NCBI RefSeq assembly: GCF_030269925.1
Contig: NC_085116.1
Location: forward strand, 3,968,001 to 4,032,000
Source: Bombyx mori
Taxonomy: Eukaryota; Arthropoda; Insecta; Lepidoptera; Bombycidae
DNA: 64,000 nt
Direction: 5' to 3'
The stretch's first letter is position 1. Each line of letters opens with the position of its first letter. A program made the position numbers and the translations under genes. A model generated the notes under the pieces. The model was not told where the DNA came from. It did not search any database and saw nothing but the letters and a program-made list of their open reading frames with translations. Positions 45,101-56,908 of the stretch are shown here, in pieces.

Positions 45101-45759
45101 GAGCAACTCGTAATCTTATAGTTATTAAGGAGGAATAGATCCATGACGAGACGTGCTATTGATACTGCGGCTATTAGACAAGTGGTTGTCCCTGGTGTGT
45201 GCCTGGTATTGCTGACGTCTATGAGCGACGGTAGTCACTTGCCATTAAATGGAGATCTTCTTAGAAAAGGCAATAAAAAATACCGTGCTCAACAGTGTGA
45301 GATAAAAGATGGCTTGTATTCTTTCCTAGGGCTCAGACTATCTTCATACCAGTTTTGTAAAAAACGGTTCAGTTGCCGAAGCGTGAAAGCGTAACCGACA
45401 GACAATTAGTTTCGTGCCTCTAAATTTTAAATATTAACTGTTTTATTTAAGGCTGTAAATGGTAAATGACAAATCGCTTACTTCTCAAAGCAATAAATGA
45501 AGGAGGTTTGTGTATCTATTTTGTAAATATTTTAGAAAAAAAAAATTGATCAATGACATCAATGACGGCGCTATGATAAAAAAAACTGTTGCTTTCAATG
45601 CTGGGCAAAGCTAGAGATAAATCTAGGAGGATCTACCTATAAATCTAGGAAAAGCTAGCTACCAATAATATTTTCTGTATAACTTCTAACACTTAAAAGT
45701 AAATGGAAAAAATCTAGCTGAGGGTAATTTTTTTGCAACATCCTATTCATTCCTGGCTG

Positions 45760-45838
45760 CCCGTGGTCGCTAAGCCCGTGCTCGCTCACCTGTCCTGGTG
45801 AAACTGGAAAGGCCTCCGGGCCACCAGTAGGTAATCTG
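45760..45838 (+). mobile_element. Jockey-type LINE 3' end fragment
   Basis: GCTCACCTGTCCTGGTGAAA and GGCCTCCGGGCCACCAGTA match the last 80 bp of the LINE at 22381-23947. Confidence 0.65.
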
Positions 45839-45888
45839 CCTTCCTAAAAAAGAGAAACATCCGTATTGATGAAACAGCCTTCTTTGAA

Positions 45889-46319
45889 GTCGTAGTGGCC
45901 TACATCATAAGTCGCCCGATACATTCGTATCGAGTGACCTCCGAGTCTGAGCCGGTGTAGGCACCAATTCTTATGTTGAAATAGTATGTAGGTACTTTAT
46001 AAATGTTCATGAATAACTTCCACAATGAAAGAATAGCATCATTTAATAAAAATTAAACCCGTAAAAATTATAATTTGCGTAATTGTTGGTGGTAGGGTGT
46101 AGTGTAAGCCTATTCGGGTACGCACTGCCACCCTGCCTATTTCTGCCACAAAACAGTAGAATACTTCTGGTTTGAATGATGGGGCAGCCGTAAAACAAAG
46201 ACTTAGAAATCATGTCTCAAGGTGGATGGCACCAGTTAAGTCGTTGATGTTTGTGGGCTCCGGTAATTAGTTAATACCGGGTCGACCGTGAGGTCGTCTA
46301 CACAATTAAGCAATAAAAA
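45889..46319 (+). mobile_element. Full-length tRNA-headed SINE, aged
   Basis: Starts with a tRNA-like head (GTCGTAGTGGCCTACATCAT). Then comes the linker GTTCATGAATAACTTCCACA, then ATAATTTGCGTAATTG, the body, and GCAATAAAAAA. Confidence 0.7.
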
Positions 46320-46744
46320 AGTCTACATTATACTCAACTTTTTTCCGCGCTCCCCCGCATGACTCGGCTTAGTCTGGTTACATACAAGGCTCGAATGCAT
46401 CCTATTGTTGCCAAAAGGGAATTTTAATCATTTTACCTGCGGCAAACCCTCCCTCCTACTACCCCCAAAAATCTAGTTCAAAATCTTGCGATTTCCGATA
46501 TTTTTTTCAGATAAATGTTCTAACTTCATTTTTATTGCAGTTTGAATTTGGTGGATGCTTACTCTAAACCATAACATCATTTTTACAGCAAATACGTACC
46601 TCCTTTATTTATACGATCTAGGGCGTACTATGAATGTAAAACGCGAGAGTATCAAATTTACCAAACATACATAATATTTAATCTGTATAATACACCTATA
46701 ACTCCCCTGTTATAGGTATTTTATTAACATTTTCAAGGCGAGTT

Positions 46745-47124
46745 GTCTGACGCCCTAGTCACGTCCTTACGGATCCATCAGATCTAATAACCCTTGCATT
46801 AGACGCCTTTGGTTCCAACACTAGAAGCAGGATTAGGGACCCCGGTAACCGACTTGTCGAACTCGGCAAAGAGTTCGACGTGCAACCTAACCTAAACATC
46901 AGCCCGCTATGTTTCTCGCCGGATCTTATCAACGGATCGCAATTCCGATCCGGTAGTATATTCATTCGCAAAGCAGCTACTCTTGAGTTGTTAGGTCTCC
47001 TTTGGAGGCGCTCGGGTAGCTGTTAGCAAATCCCACCCCTCCTGGCCGAGCCCTTGCTCGTCCACCTGTTCTGGTGAAACTGGAAAGGCTTCCGGACCAC
47101 CAGTAATCCTTCAATCATAAATAA
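46745..47124 (+). mobile_element. 5'-truncated Jockey-type LINE
   Basis: Matches 23560-23930: CTTACGGATCCATCAGATC, GCATTAGACGCCTT, GGGACCCCGGTAACCG, and the end CAATCATAAATAA. It holds the last part of ORF2, with changes, and the 3' UTR. Confidence 0.85.
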
Positions 47125-48553
47125 ACGAGCTGTCTCTATAGTGCGTACTATATAAATTTATTCATTTATTAAACATATGTACCTACAAAGGAAGGGATGA
47201 GGGATGTAATGTGTAAGACATTATCTGTTAAAACGCTAACTTTAGATTATCAATCCATGTCACGAGAGTAACTTCGTTGTAAAAAATCCCTTACCATCTC
47301 TTATTATTCAATGTCACAAAAACGATTCTTGTAAATGTCTTCTGTGGCAGGGTCGCAATATGTGAAGTGATGTAAATGGTTTTGATTTGTTAAATTTGTA
47401 TTTTTTCTGGTATAAGCGTGTAATCATGGTGGCTTGTTAACCTTTTAGTATATAGTGGAGCCCAAGTGTATAGAATCTAAGCATAATCGCTGGAATTAGC
47501 TTCTCGAATTCTTTCAACATCAACATTGATCTTTCATTAAATTCCATCCAATTCATCGAGAGTTCACTTTGTGGCGTTTATGAACGCACATTTTTATGAT
47601 GCGTAAGCCGGAACGCACGAGATGTGGGAAAAAGAATATAGTCTGTGACACGGGACCTTTTTACCGCCGAAAATTTAAAACGTAAAAATAATTTATAATA
47701 TGTTTATTAACTAATGTAATATAATTACTTTGCCTCATTCAACACCTGCGGTATTGCTTTTTTTTTCATTCAATACATAGTCAGGCTTACAGTTAGCACT
47801 AAAACGCCTGACTCGTTAACACAAAAAACATTACTGAAATTATTAAGTATTATTATAATATCATGCTAAAAATAACATTATTTTGAAAAAAAAAATCTAG
47901 TAGATCTTATCTTCCCTCATTTCATTCTGTTCGAAGCAGCAGACCTGGCTTCGGTCTTTCCTCAAAAAGCATTTGGCTGTATGGTCTACGTTACTTTTGC
48001 ATGTTCGATGGAAGAATCAAACATAAATAATGTCTGTGGGAAGGAAAGGTACAGCACTGAGTTAGCCTTGATTGAACACTGCTAAAAATGCTCAACCAAT
48101 CACGAGGCTCCAAGCATACAGTGGAAAAATGTCGTCGCAATTGTTGATAATTTGCTAAATATTTTCATTTCAAATTATTTTAGTAAACGTAGGTACTGTA
48201 GTTTCTCTCCAAAATATAATTAGTAATCAAATATTGTTCTTATTTCACTCACAGAGGCAAAGGAAGTGACTTTCAGTACCTAGGTAAATACAATTTATCT
48301 CTAAATGACATTTTAACAATTGCAATATTTTTGTATTTGTAAATAAAAACAAAAGTAACCTGGTTAGGAGTTGTTTTTATTACTTCTATATCACAAAGGA
48401 AGTAGTAGCTCTTGACGTAACGCCTTCGTTTGTACAAAGTCATGAAGAATTATGTTCATATTAATTTATTAGTAAGTCGCAAAACTGTCATGACAAGGAT
48501 AGGAAAGTGTAGTTTCTTCTTTTTTTTTGAGTTGTGCAATTTTTTTTTCAGTT

Positions 48554-48625
48554 ATGGGTGATGAAATGGATCCGTGCGAGTGCCTCTGGAATCATGAGCT
48601 GGCCATGCGCCGCTTAATCTCACTG
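48554..48625 (+). CDS. Smim14: SMIM14 coding exon 1
   Basis: 24 codons, with the conserved DPCEC and AMRRL motifs. Donor CTG|GTAAAA. Confidence 0.92.
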
Positions 48626-51600
48626 GTAAAATGAAAATATTCTTTGACCTTGTATGTTATTTCTCCAAACTAGTGTTTATCCACGTCAACATAAAATTTG
48701 CTGTACATAGTTACTCAATTTCAAATTACTATGCAAAAATAATAGTGATAAACAAAATATTTTATAGAAATTTTAGACAATTATAGTAGTTTAGATAAAG
48801 ATTCATTAAAAAAATAACTTGCAAAACTTAAAGTTAATTTTGATATTTATTCCTATAGCTTTGATGACACACACCAACTGATGATAATTAATAATTAATG
48901 GGTTTTTTTTTTTTATAATCCATTATTCATTCATACAAATATATTTAGTAAAAAATAGTAAGATTTCAATTTGAAACATAATCAGAAATAACAATTAAAA
49001 TCTTCTTTTGATGATCTTACAAAAGATACCAGATGATTGTAAAATAACAAAAATGTCAACAGTTTCAACTATGTACTAAATAATCTACTACATATTTTAG
49101 TAACGACAGTGATAACCTTCCACTAAGTGGAGCATAGATAAAACTTTGCAAGCGTTTTGTTCATTGTTTGTACATGTGATTGTAACTGCAAGTGATTATA
49201 TTTTAAAATGGGCTTTACTACTTTCATCTATGGCAATATCCTCACTAATATTATACGAAAATTTTGTTTGTTTATCCTTCTTTCAAAATGTAATAACAGA
49301 TTGATATGATTTTTAAAGTGATAGTATTAGATCAAGAGAGTTACATAGGCTACCTTTTATGCCAAAGAACATTACATTCCCTTGGGGAACTAAACTGACG
49401 TTTTTCCTTGAATGCACTGGCTAAGCCGCTTGTAACATTATACATAAAGCTTTATGTAATGTTTGCTTGTAGCCAAGAGTATAAAATTAGGTCATTACCC
49501 ATAAAATTGCTGTTTAGTATACAGAAAGATAGTCATTTTTAAGTCATTTTTATTATATATGCAAATCTGTATATGGAGTCACCTTACAGGAGCCAACAAA
49601 CTCTCCAAAGGCATTTTGTACTCCCCCTCAGATATTGAATTTTTTACCTGCCAAAAAGTTGTTCAAATTAAGAAAATGTAGAAATCTGTTGGTGCAAGGC
49701 TTGTTGTCTATGATGGATGATGCAAAACTTCGAAAACTAGCTCTTGTAGCTTAGAGACGGTCTATTGCGCCTTACGAGGTTGTCATGTAGGAGCAGCGGG
49801 GATGAGCAATTAACTAAGACTGGCTAAGAGATTCGTGAGTTTCTCCATCAATGTGTCCAGTTTCTCATAGTATACATTTGCAGTAATACTGGTACTATTT
49901 GGTAAGACGCTGTGATGAATTATACTGGCACTAGACCACCAAACAGTGATCATAACTTTTAAGGGATAAATTTTCCTGTACACTTTGGTTTTTAGAATTG
50001 CCTGAGTGCTGACCAAAGTCAAAACGACAGGGTGACCGATTTGATTATATTAAAAAGAATTTACTGGTGGTAGGACCTCTTGTGAGTCCGCACGGGTAGG
50101 TACCACCGCCCTGCCTATTTCTGCCGTGAAGCAGTAATGCGTTTCGGTTTGAAGGGTAAGGCAGCCGTTGTAACTATACTGAGATCTTAGAACTTATATC
50201 TCAAGGTGGGTGGCGCATTTACGTTGTAAATGTCTATGGGCTCCAGTAACCACTTAACACCAGGTGGGCTGTGAGGTCGTCCACCCATCTAAGCAATAAA
50301 AAAAAAATAAAAAAAACATTTTTAATTGCAAGTGACAATGCACTTAAAAATCCCTTCGTTTCTTTATCTGTTCTATTTGTCATGGCTTAACGCGTTTGTC
50401 GCGCTGGCGTTGGTTCAATTCGTGCGGAACTCACCGATCAAGTTTTTTTACATTGCCAATATGACGCAAATGGACCAATATTGTTTTGATGCTGAGGTTG
50501 AAAGCTGCTGCTAACTCAGCGATAGATTGACTATATTTACCTTCCACTATCGTCTTTAATACGTCTTTGTTGACTTTAGTTTTCGGGCGACCGCGGAATT
50601 TATTTTTTCGATTGAAATTTCCATATCGGAAGCATTTAAACCATTAAAGAGTCGTGCGTTCGTTTGTAGTATTCACTCTGTGTGCTTAGTGCGAGTTTAT
50701 TAACGTTCTCGATAGCGTAAAAGTTAACTCAAGTTTGTATGCAGTTTGAACAGCGCCGTTAGCGGCAAACGTAGGATTTTTTTGTTTATTGCCTTTGTAG
50801 GCAGACGAGCGTACGGCCCACCTGATGGTAAGTGGTTACCGTCGCCCATGGACTTCAGCAATGCCAGGAGCAGAGCCAAGCCGCTGCCTACTGCTTAATA
50901 CTCTCCACAAGCCTCGTTTGAAGAAGGACATGTCATAGCGCTCGGGAAACACCGTGGAGGGGAGCTCATTCCATAGCCGGATGGTACGTGGCAAAAAAGA
51001 CCTCTGGAAACGCACTGTGGATGACCGCAGTGGCTCCAGGTAGTATGGATGAACTCTACTCCGGTAGCGGGCGGTGCGATGGTAAAAACGAGACGTTGGT
51101 ATCATCTCGAACAATTCCTCAGAGCACTCCCCATGGAACATGCGGTTCAAAACGTTCCAACTCCATAGCACACGGTATTATAAAACGGCAACTTCATAGG
51201 TATTATTATGCTAACATGTGGATATAAATGTCGTGAACTCTTTTTTAGTGCTCATTGTTGACCTTGCGATCTATGATTCTGACTATGAATATACTATTTA
51301 TTTTCTAAATAATTATAATGCCTTAATATTGCTGAGAAATATATTATTGTGTGTATCTCTTTGAAGACTCAAATATGCTAGTTTTCCAAACCCTTTTAGC
51401 GATTCGACTGTTATTTGTTACTCATTTTTTTATCTGTCACGTAAAATGTGTTCATATTTATTGCAGCTCCGTCAAGGCCAATCGTATTGCACGGAAAGCG
51501 AATGCCTCGAGCAATTACCAGGGCTTCCGCAGCCGGAGTCGGCTGGCAACAGCTTCATCATGATGTTCGTGATGATGGCATTTGCGTTAGCTATGTATAT

Positions 51601-54600
51601 GATGCGCCCGCGACGCAACCAGATCCAAGATGCGGCCAAACCAGCGCACAATCCTCACGTAAGATTTTACATTGTTGAAAGTTCTTGACTAAGGCTGTCT
51701 TCTCCACTTCTTTCTGTCTACCTAAATGCTAGCCTAAGCTATTTCAGCTACGCTCTGACGGGTAGGTCAGCTCACGGGCTCAACCTCAGAGAATTGCTAA
51801 CACGAACCCTAGCAAGAGCCGTGCTTCGCAAAATCTACCACCGGATCGGAATCGCGACCCACTGAGAAGATCTGGCGAGAAACTCATTGGATTAGGTCTT
51901 CATAAATGAAGGATGTAAATAGTGAATTGTCATGTCATTGTCAAACCGAAATCTGCTATGTGCACTTTTTGAGATTTTTACTTTTTGACCTTTTCGGATA
52001 GTTCACAGCCCTATCTGCCGTATAAAAAAAAACAGTTATTTGTCTATAGCTTTAATATTTATCTATAGCTTTCATTTGATATAGTTCTTAAAAATAAAAT
52101 ATAATACGAAAATGTTTTTACTCGTTAATTCAAAATAGAATTTTTGCACATAGCAGATTTTGGTTTGACAGCGACGATGTGCTGTATAGGAATACCGAGC
52201 AAATAAGTTGATTCAGTATCCTAGTGAAATTTTGAGTTTTGTGTCTTCGACGCGCGAAAACCAAAGATCTAGATTTCTTAATTCGAAAATTTGCCGGTAG
52301 ATTGACAGCGGTCATCGAAATTGTGACAATGGGCCAAAAATTGGCCCTGATAGCCTTTGCAAGCGCCAATAAAAATTATTATTTTTTATATTGCGTAGCC
52401 AGGCAAAGAAGCTCACGGTCCGCCTCGTGTTAAGTAGTTACCGGAGCCCATATAGACATCACGGCTTGAACGCCGCCACTTAGCTTGAGACGTCAGCGGT
52501 CAGGCCTGTCTCAATGGTTTTAGTAATTAGAAAAATTTGTACCTGCCCACGGAATTTGAACAACATAGTCGCATTGCTTATTGATCGTAATTTATCTAAC
52601 GTTTCGAACTGTTGTTATACAGGTACACATATAACAGTTAACTAGATTTTACATCACAGTGAACTCCGATACAAGCTGTTATTAAACATTTAATACGTAA
52701 CTTTATAATCCCTGTACCGTTTCGATAGAATGCTCATTTATCTTTGATAAATGTACGATACTAATAAATTTATAGTTTTTAAAAGAAACCGTAAGAAAAA
52801 GCGATAGATCACATTTCCAATAGAAATAAATATTCAATATAAAACAAGGATTTATTTTACATTTTGCAACTATATGATTCCAATTATTGAAACTACTGCT
52901 ATAATCATTACATACTATTGTTTTTGATATGGATTAGTTCGGAAAATGTTGCAATGTTGAAGTTTAGATAAACGATCACATAAATAACATGACTGTGTTA
53001 TCTCTCGTTGGAAAATGCTAAGATATTCTAGCATTTTGATTGCACATATTGTAACAAATGCTATCTGTATTAAATTAAATTATTTTCATCGTTCCATAAA
53101 AAAAATATAATTGTCATCGTAGGTAAGAAATGCAGACAACGCTAGTTTTGAGGGACATATTATTATCTATAGCAAAGAATTCTAGCAACCGACCCAACGA
53201 ATCTGTGGACCGAATGGTAAACAGTCGACGTCGCCCTAAGCACATCATTACGGATCCTTCCGATCCTTTAACAGTGCTTTTAGGTACCTCAAGCACCGGT
53301 CATCGTCCTCGCCGAACCCGTCGCTTGCGACGAAGGACTCTATGAGTAAATTAACCCATAGACACAGCCCACTGAGCTTCTCGCCGGATCTTATCAGTGG
53401 GTCGTGTTTCCGATCCGGTGCTAGATTCTGCGAAGCACGGCTCTTGCTAGGGCCAGTGTCAGCAACACTTCCGTTTGAGCCCCACGAACTCGCCTACGCG
53501 TCAACGCGAAGCTGAAATATCCCCTCAAGACTATCAGTATAAGTAGGGAACAAAAGCAACCGACGTATCTCAAAGTATTGTGTGGTTGACAGTCACTGTT
53601 AGTGGAGCATATAGCCCGTCAATTGACGGCCTATATGCAGCCAAGCTACAAAATATAGATTTCGTCTCAGCATTTTTTTTTCTCTGCCTATTTGCTGGTA
53701 GCCTAATAGGCTATTACAGCTACGCCCGGGCGGGTAGGTAAGCTCACGGGCTCAACCTGAAAGGATTTGCTAACACTAGCCCTAGCAAGAGTAGTGCTTC
53801 GCTGAATCTACCACCGGATCGGAATCGTGACGCACTCAGAAAATCCGGCGAGAAACTCAATGTGCTGTGTGTATCTATTGAGAAGACTTATTCTACATAA
53901 CTTTGAACGTCACTTGTGCTCAAGAGTGCTCATATTCGCAGGCGTTCTTAGTGTAATGACATAGTAAACTGCATGGTCAATATAGGTAATGGCTTCCTGA
54001 GTATGTTAGTTATAAATTGGTAATATAATTTCGTGTAAGCTTTAATTGTTTGCTTGTCGGGTACATGAAAAACAAAACATGTTTTTTTAAATGATATTAA
54101 TTAAATAGTGTTATAGATAGTTTGTTATCGCTAATGATGATGACCTATCGTGACGCTACATTTTTGTTCTGTTGTTAGAAATGCCGATTTTAAGAGCTAT
54201 TGTCCAATTTACTGACAATACAGTTTTATTCTAGTGATCTTGAAATTGAGACCGTTCTTTATATGATGCTACCGAAACACGAATGTAAAAGGTTTTTCAT
54301 TATTGCTTAAATGGGTGGACGACCTCGGATCCAGTCTGATGCTAAATGGTTACCGGAGCCCTTGGACAAAGACAATGTAAATGCCGCAACCCACTTTGAT
54401 ACATAGGTTCTAAGTCTGCCGCACCCTTTGAAAACCGATACTGCTTCACGGCAGAAATAGGGTGGTGGTACCTACCCGTGCGGATTAACAAGTCGTCCTA
54501 TTACCAATACGCTGTAATGTTTTTTGTTTATCGTAAACGAAGCGTATTCTGAGTGTACACGAGCAGATATCGCTATTATTTCTGGCACGATTCATTTGTG

Positions 54601-54913
54601 TTTTCCGGTTTTAAAAGCGGTCAGTACAGCCGCTAATATGATACAATTGACACTTCGATGCTATGTCGCATGGCATTCATACTGGTGGTAGGACCTCTTG
54701 GGAGTCCGCACGGGTAGGTACCACCACCCCGCCTATTTCTGCCGTGAAGCAGTAATGCGTTTCGGTTCGAAGGGTGGGGTAGCCGTTGTAACTATACTGA
54801 GATCTTAGAACTTATATCTCGAGGTGAGTGGCGCATTTACGTTGTAGATGTCTATGGGCTCCAGCAACCACTTAACACCAGGTGGGCTGTGAGCTCGTCC
54901 ATCCATCTAAGCA

Positions 54914-54981
<68 letters not shown>

Positions 54982-56908
54982 GTGGTGACGATTCTCTGGT
55001 AACCATCCAAACAGATATAAATTATGATTGTGTTTCTACTTCTATGTTAACAATTTTTCCTAATAGTAGACATTTATAAGGATTATAAGGATAAACAAGT
55101 TTGTATTAAATTAATCCGCTCATCTACAGCGAAATAAATTTATACTAATTAATATTGTAAACGTGAAAGTGTCTTTGTTTGTCCTTTTTTCTTTTAAAGT
55201 GATAATTTTAGATCAGAATGAAAGCAGCTATAGGCTTTTCTTTTATACCGAAAAAACATCTCATTTCTATGGGGAAATGCACCGACATGCGTATCCTTGA
55301 TAAGGCAAACGAAACCGAGGGCAACAGCTAGCTGTTTATATGTCTGTACGTGCATGGAAATATTTCCAAGAGGATGCTCGATAACACTGCTGTTTTCCTA
55401 TTCCTTTGTTTATTAAAATGATTAATTATAATATGTATTACACAATGTTTCCTCTACTGTAATAATCGGTTTCAAAATATAAACTTTGATTTTTCTACGC
55501 GTTATAAGTGGCACGCGGTTTTGTGTGCGTTATTTGAAAATTAGTAAATTTATTTATTTATTTATGTACACACAAAAAAGAAGACATAGTACAGAGTAAA
55601 AGGAAAATTATGTACAAAGGCACTGCTTATTTCTTTAAGAAATCTCTTCCAGCAGACCTGCGAGAGGATTATGAGAATAATAATTAAAAGTAATGAGTGT
55701 GTGTAGAACAGCTAAAATAACAAATACAACAGATTTAATGTCACAGAGGAAGAGTAAATATTTAATACATTATAAAAGTGAAACAGCTGTTAACCATACA
55801 ATAGATACGTCCACTTTGTGCCTCAATGTTGGTCACTGATGGTGGTGACACCATTCACGTCGATTCTCTGGGCTCGACTGAGCACTTAACATCAGCTAGG
55901 CCGAATGGTCGTACACATATTTTAAGACGAATACTTAATTAGCATGTTTTATCCATCGGGGGTCTGTGTAAGAGATCGTTCAAAAGAGAAACATTGGCGA
56001 AGTGCAATATTGTATGTTTTTTCTCCTTCAAGTAAGCTTTAACACGGAAATTTTATTTTACGACGACACGCTCAACGACCGTACTTATTTTCGATTAAAA
56101 AAATGTAGTATTCGTCATAAAAGAGATTTATTAAGAAATTGAAAAATAAAAAAATATGTAGTTATATAGTACTATATGATCTGAGGGTCGTGGTATATTA
56201 ATTGCCCGAGGTTCCAGTTAAAATGATCACTTTATAATTTAATTCGCCACCTGCCCTGGTAAAACTGTAAAGGCCTCAAGGACAGCAGTGACTTCCCATA
56301 CATATTTTTTTTTTTTTTTTTAAATAAATCAATGATGTAGTTTCCCAACGGTATACCTACTAATATTGTCCGCATTTTAAATAAATAGGTAATATAATAA
56401 ACTAAATATACGCATGGTATCTTTAGTTACTTCTAACTTTAATTGACTATAAGTATTTAATTATAGTTTTTACTAAAACCTATGCTGATAGCCTTGAGAG
56501 GCTATTTCAGCTTCGCCCTAACGTTGGTGAGCTCACGGGGCTCAAACCGGAGTGTTGCTAACACTGGCCCTAGCAAGAGCAGTGCTTCGCAGATCGGAAA
56601 CGCGACCCACTGAGAATATCCGGGAGAAACTCAGTGGGCTGTGTCTGTGGGTTAATTTACTCGCCAAGCCCTTCGTTGCAAGCGATGGGTTCGACGAGGA
56701 CGGTGATCGGTGCTTATGGTACCTAAGAGGACCGTGAAATAAAGCTAGTTACAAGAGCGCCCCTTTTATTTTATTATTTTTCACACCTTTTGCCTACAAG
56801 GGCAATAAAAAAAATGTAGTATACAAATTCTACTGGCTAACAAATAAGATATTTTTTTTATTATTTCAGGACCGTGACGGTGCTCCCCCTACACCTCCAA
56901 GAATTTAA
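48554..56908 (+). CDS. Smim14: Small integral membrane protein 14
   Basis: Three coding exons (48554-48625, 51467-51658, 56870-56908) join in phase 0 to a 100-residue protein; vertebrate SMIM14 has 99. The N-terminus holds DPCECLWNHELAMRRLISL, matching DPCECxxxHExAMRRLxxLL of the family, followed by LRQGQSYCTESECLEQLPG. One hydrophobic segment (about residues 55-75, FIMMFVMMAFALAMYMM) is followed by RPRR and a short Pro-rich tail ending PPTPPRI. It is a predicted single-pass membrane protein, reported in the ER in mammals; its function is not established. The ATG lies three bases after a splice acceptor (TTTTTCAG), so the 5' UTR must be mostly on an upstream exon not identified here. Confidence 0.93.
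50062..50316 (+). mobile_element. SINE, short form
   Basis: TACTGGTGGTAGGACCTC to AAGCAATAAAAAAAAAATAA, well preserved. Confidence 0.88.
50776..51174 (-). mobile_element. 5'-truncated LINE with C-terminal ORF2 piece (family C)
   Basis: In the minus sense it encodes MFHGECSEELFEMIPTSRF and RSFLPRTIRLWNELPS to the stop, then the common tail ending in an A-run. Longest copy of this family here; frame intact. Confidence 0.87.
51467..51658 (+). CDS. Smim14: SMIM14 coding exon 2
   Basis: 64 codons with the membrane segment. Acceptor TATTGCAG, donor CAC|GTAAGA. Confidence 0.93.
51714..51898 (-). mobile_element. Jockey-type LINE 3' tail (Bm1-like repeat)
   Basis: AGCAAGAGCCGTGCTTCGCA and CTACCACCGGATCGGAATCG. 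Confidence 0.75.
51930..52175. mobile_element. Small inverted-repeat element
   Basis: GTCAAACCGAAATCTGCTAT on the left faces ATAGCAGATTTTGGTTTGAC on the right (one mismatch). No coding capacity; the exact ends are unclear. Confidence 0.5.
52395..52575 (-). mobile_element. Strongly decayed SINE with partial head
   Basis: GAAGCTCACGGTCCGCCTCG at the left and TGCCCACGGAATTTGAACAA at the right, the latter resembling the reversed tRNA-like B box. Confidence 0.45.
53115..53545 (+). mobile_element. Jockey-type LINE 3' end linking ORF2 to the Bm1-like tail
   Basis: The first 230 bp encode SRRRPKHIITDPSDPLTVLL to a stop at 53345, matching [19 protein letters not shown] of the LINE at 22381. It runs directly into the Bm1-like 3' UTR (TTCTCGCCGGATCTTATCAG) and ends GTAGGGAACAAAAG. 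Confidence 0.82.
53673..53868 (-). mobile_element. Jockey-type LINE 3' tail (Bm1-like repeat)
   Basis: T-run, CTAGCAAGAGTAGTGCTTCG and ATCCGGCGAGAAACTCAAT. Confidence 0.75.
54300..54510 (-). mobile_element. SINE, short form, degraded
   Basis: ATTGCTTAAATGGGTGGACG at the left and CTACCCGTGCGGATTAAC to the short-form boundary at the right. Confidence 0.7.
54680..54977 (+). mobile_element. SINE, short form, with 62-A tail
   Basis: TACTGGTGGTAGGACCTCTT to AAGCAAT, then an uninterrupted run of 62 A (54916-54977). The tail length suggests a recent insertion. No clear target duplication was seen. Confidence 0.9.
56478..56745 (-). mobile_element. Jockey-type LINE 3' tail (Bm1-like repeat)
   Basis: CCTATGCTGATAGCCTTGAG, AACCGGAGTGTTGCTAACAC and TTCGTTGCAAGCGATGGGTT. 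Confidence 0.78.
56870..56908 (+). CDS. Smim14: SMIM14 coding exon 3
   Basis: 12 codons (DRDGAPPTPPRI) and TAA, after acceptor TTATTTCAG. Confidence 0.85.
   Translation, partial: DRDGAPPTPPRI

Larger units (their letters stand above)
37871..48553. other. Non-coding region between DAT and SMIM14
   Basis: Should contain the DAT 5' non-coding exon and promoter and the SMIM14 first exon. Recognised repeats: LINE tails at 38219, 39541, 40545, 40873 and 46745, a SINE head at 40401, and a full SINE at 45889. The block at 41275-41700 is GC-rich and unidentified. Nothing recognisable was seen at 42200-45750 apart from degraded repeats. Confidence 0.5.
48626..51466 (+). other. SMIM14 intron 1
   Basis: Holds a short-form SINE (50062-50316), a LINE tail on the minus strand (50776-51174), and an AT-rich stretch near 49235-49440 that resembles degraded Helitron-like repeats. 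No coding exon. Confidence 0.7.
51659..56869 (+). other. SMIM14 intron 2
   Basis: Packed with repeats: LINE tails (51714, 53115, 53673, 56478), SINEs (54300, 54680), a small inverted-repeat element near 51930-52175 and a degraded SINE at 52395-52570. No coding exon beyond the retroelement fragment at 53115. Confidence 0.7.

Noticed and set aside
53130..53345. 71-codon open frame
   Set aside because: It is the C-terminal end of a LINE ORF2, not a separate gene.
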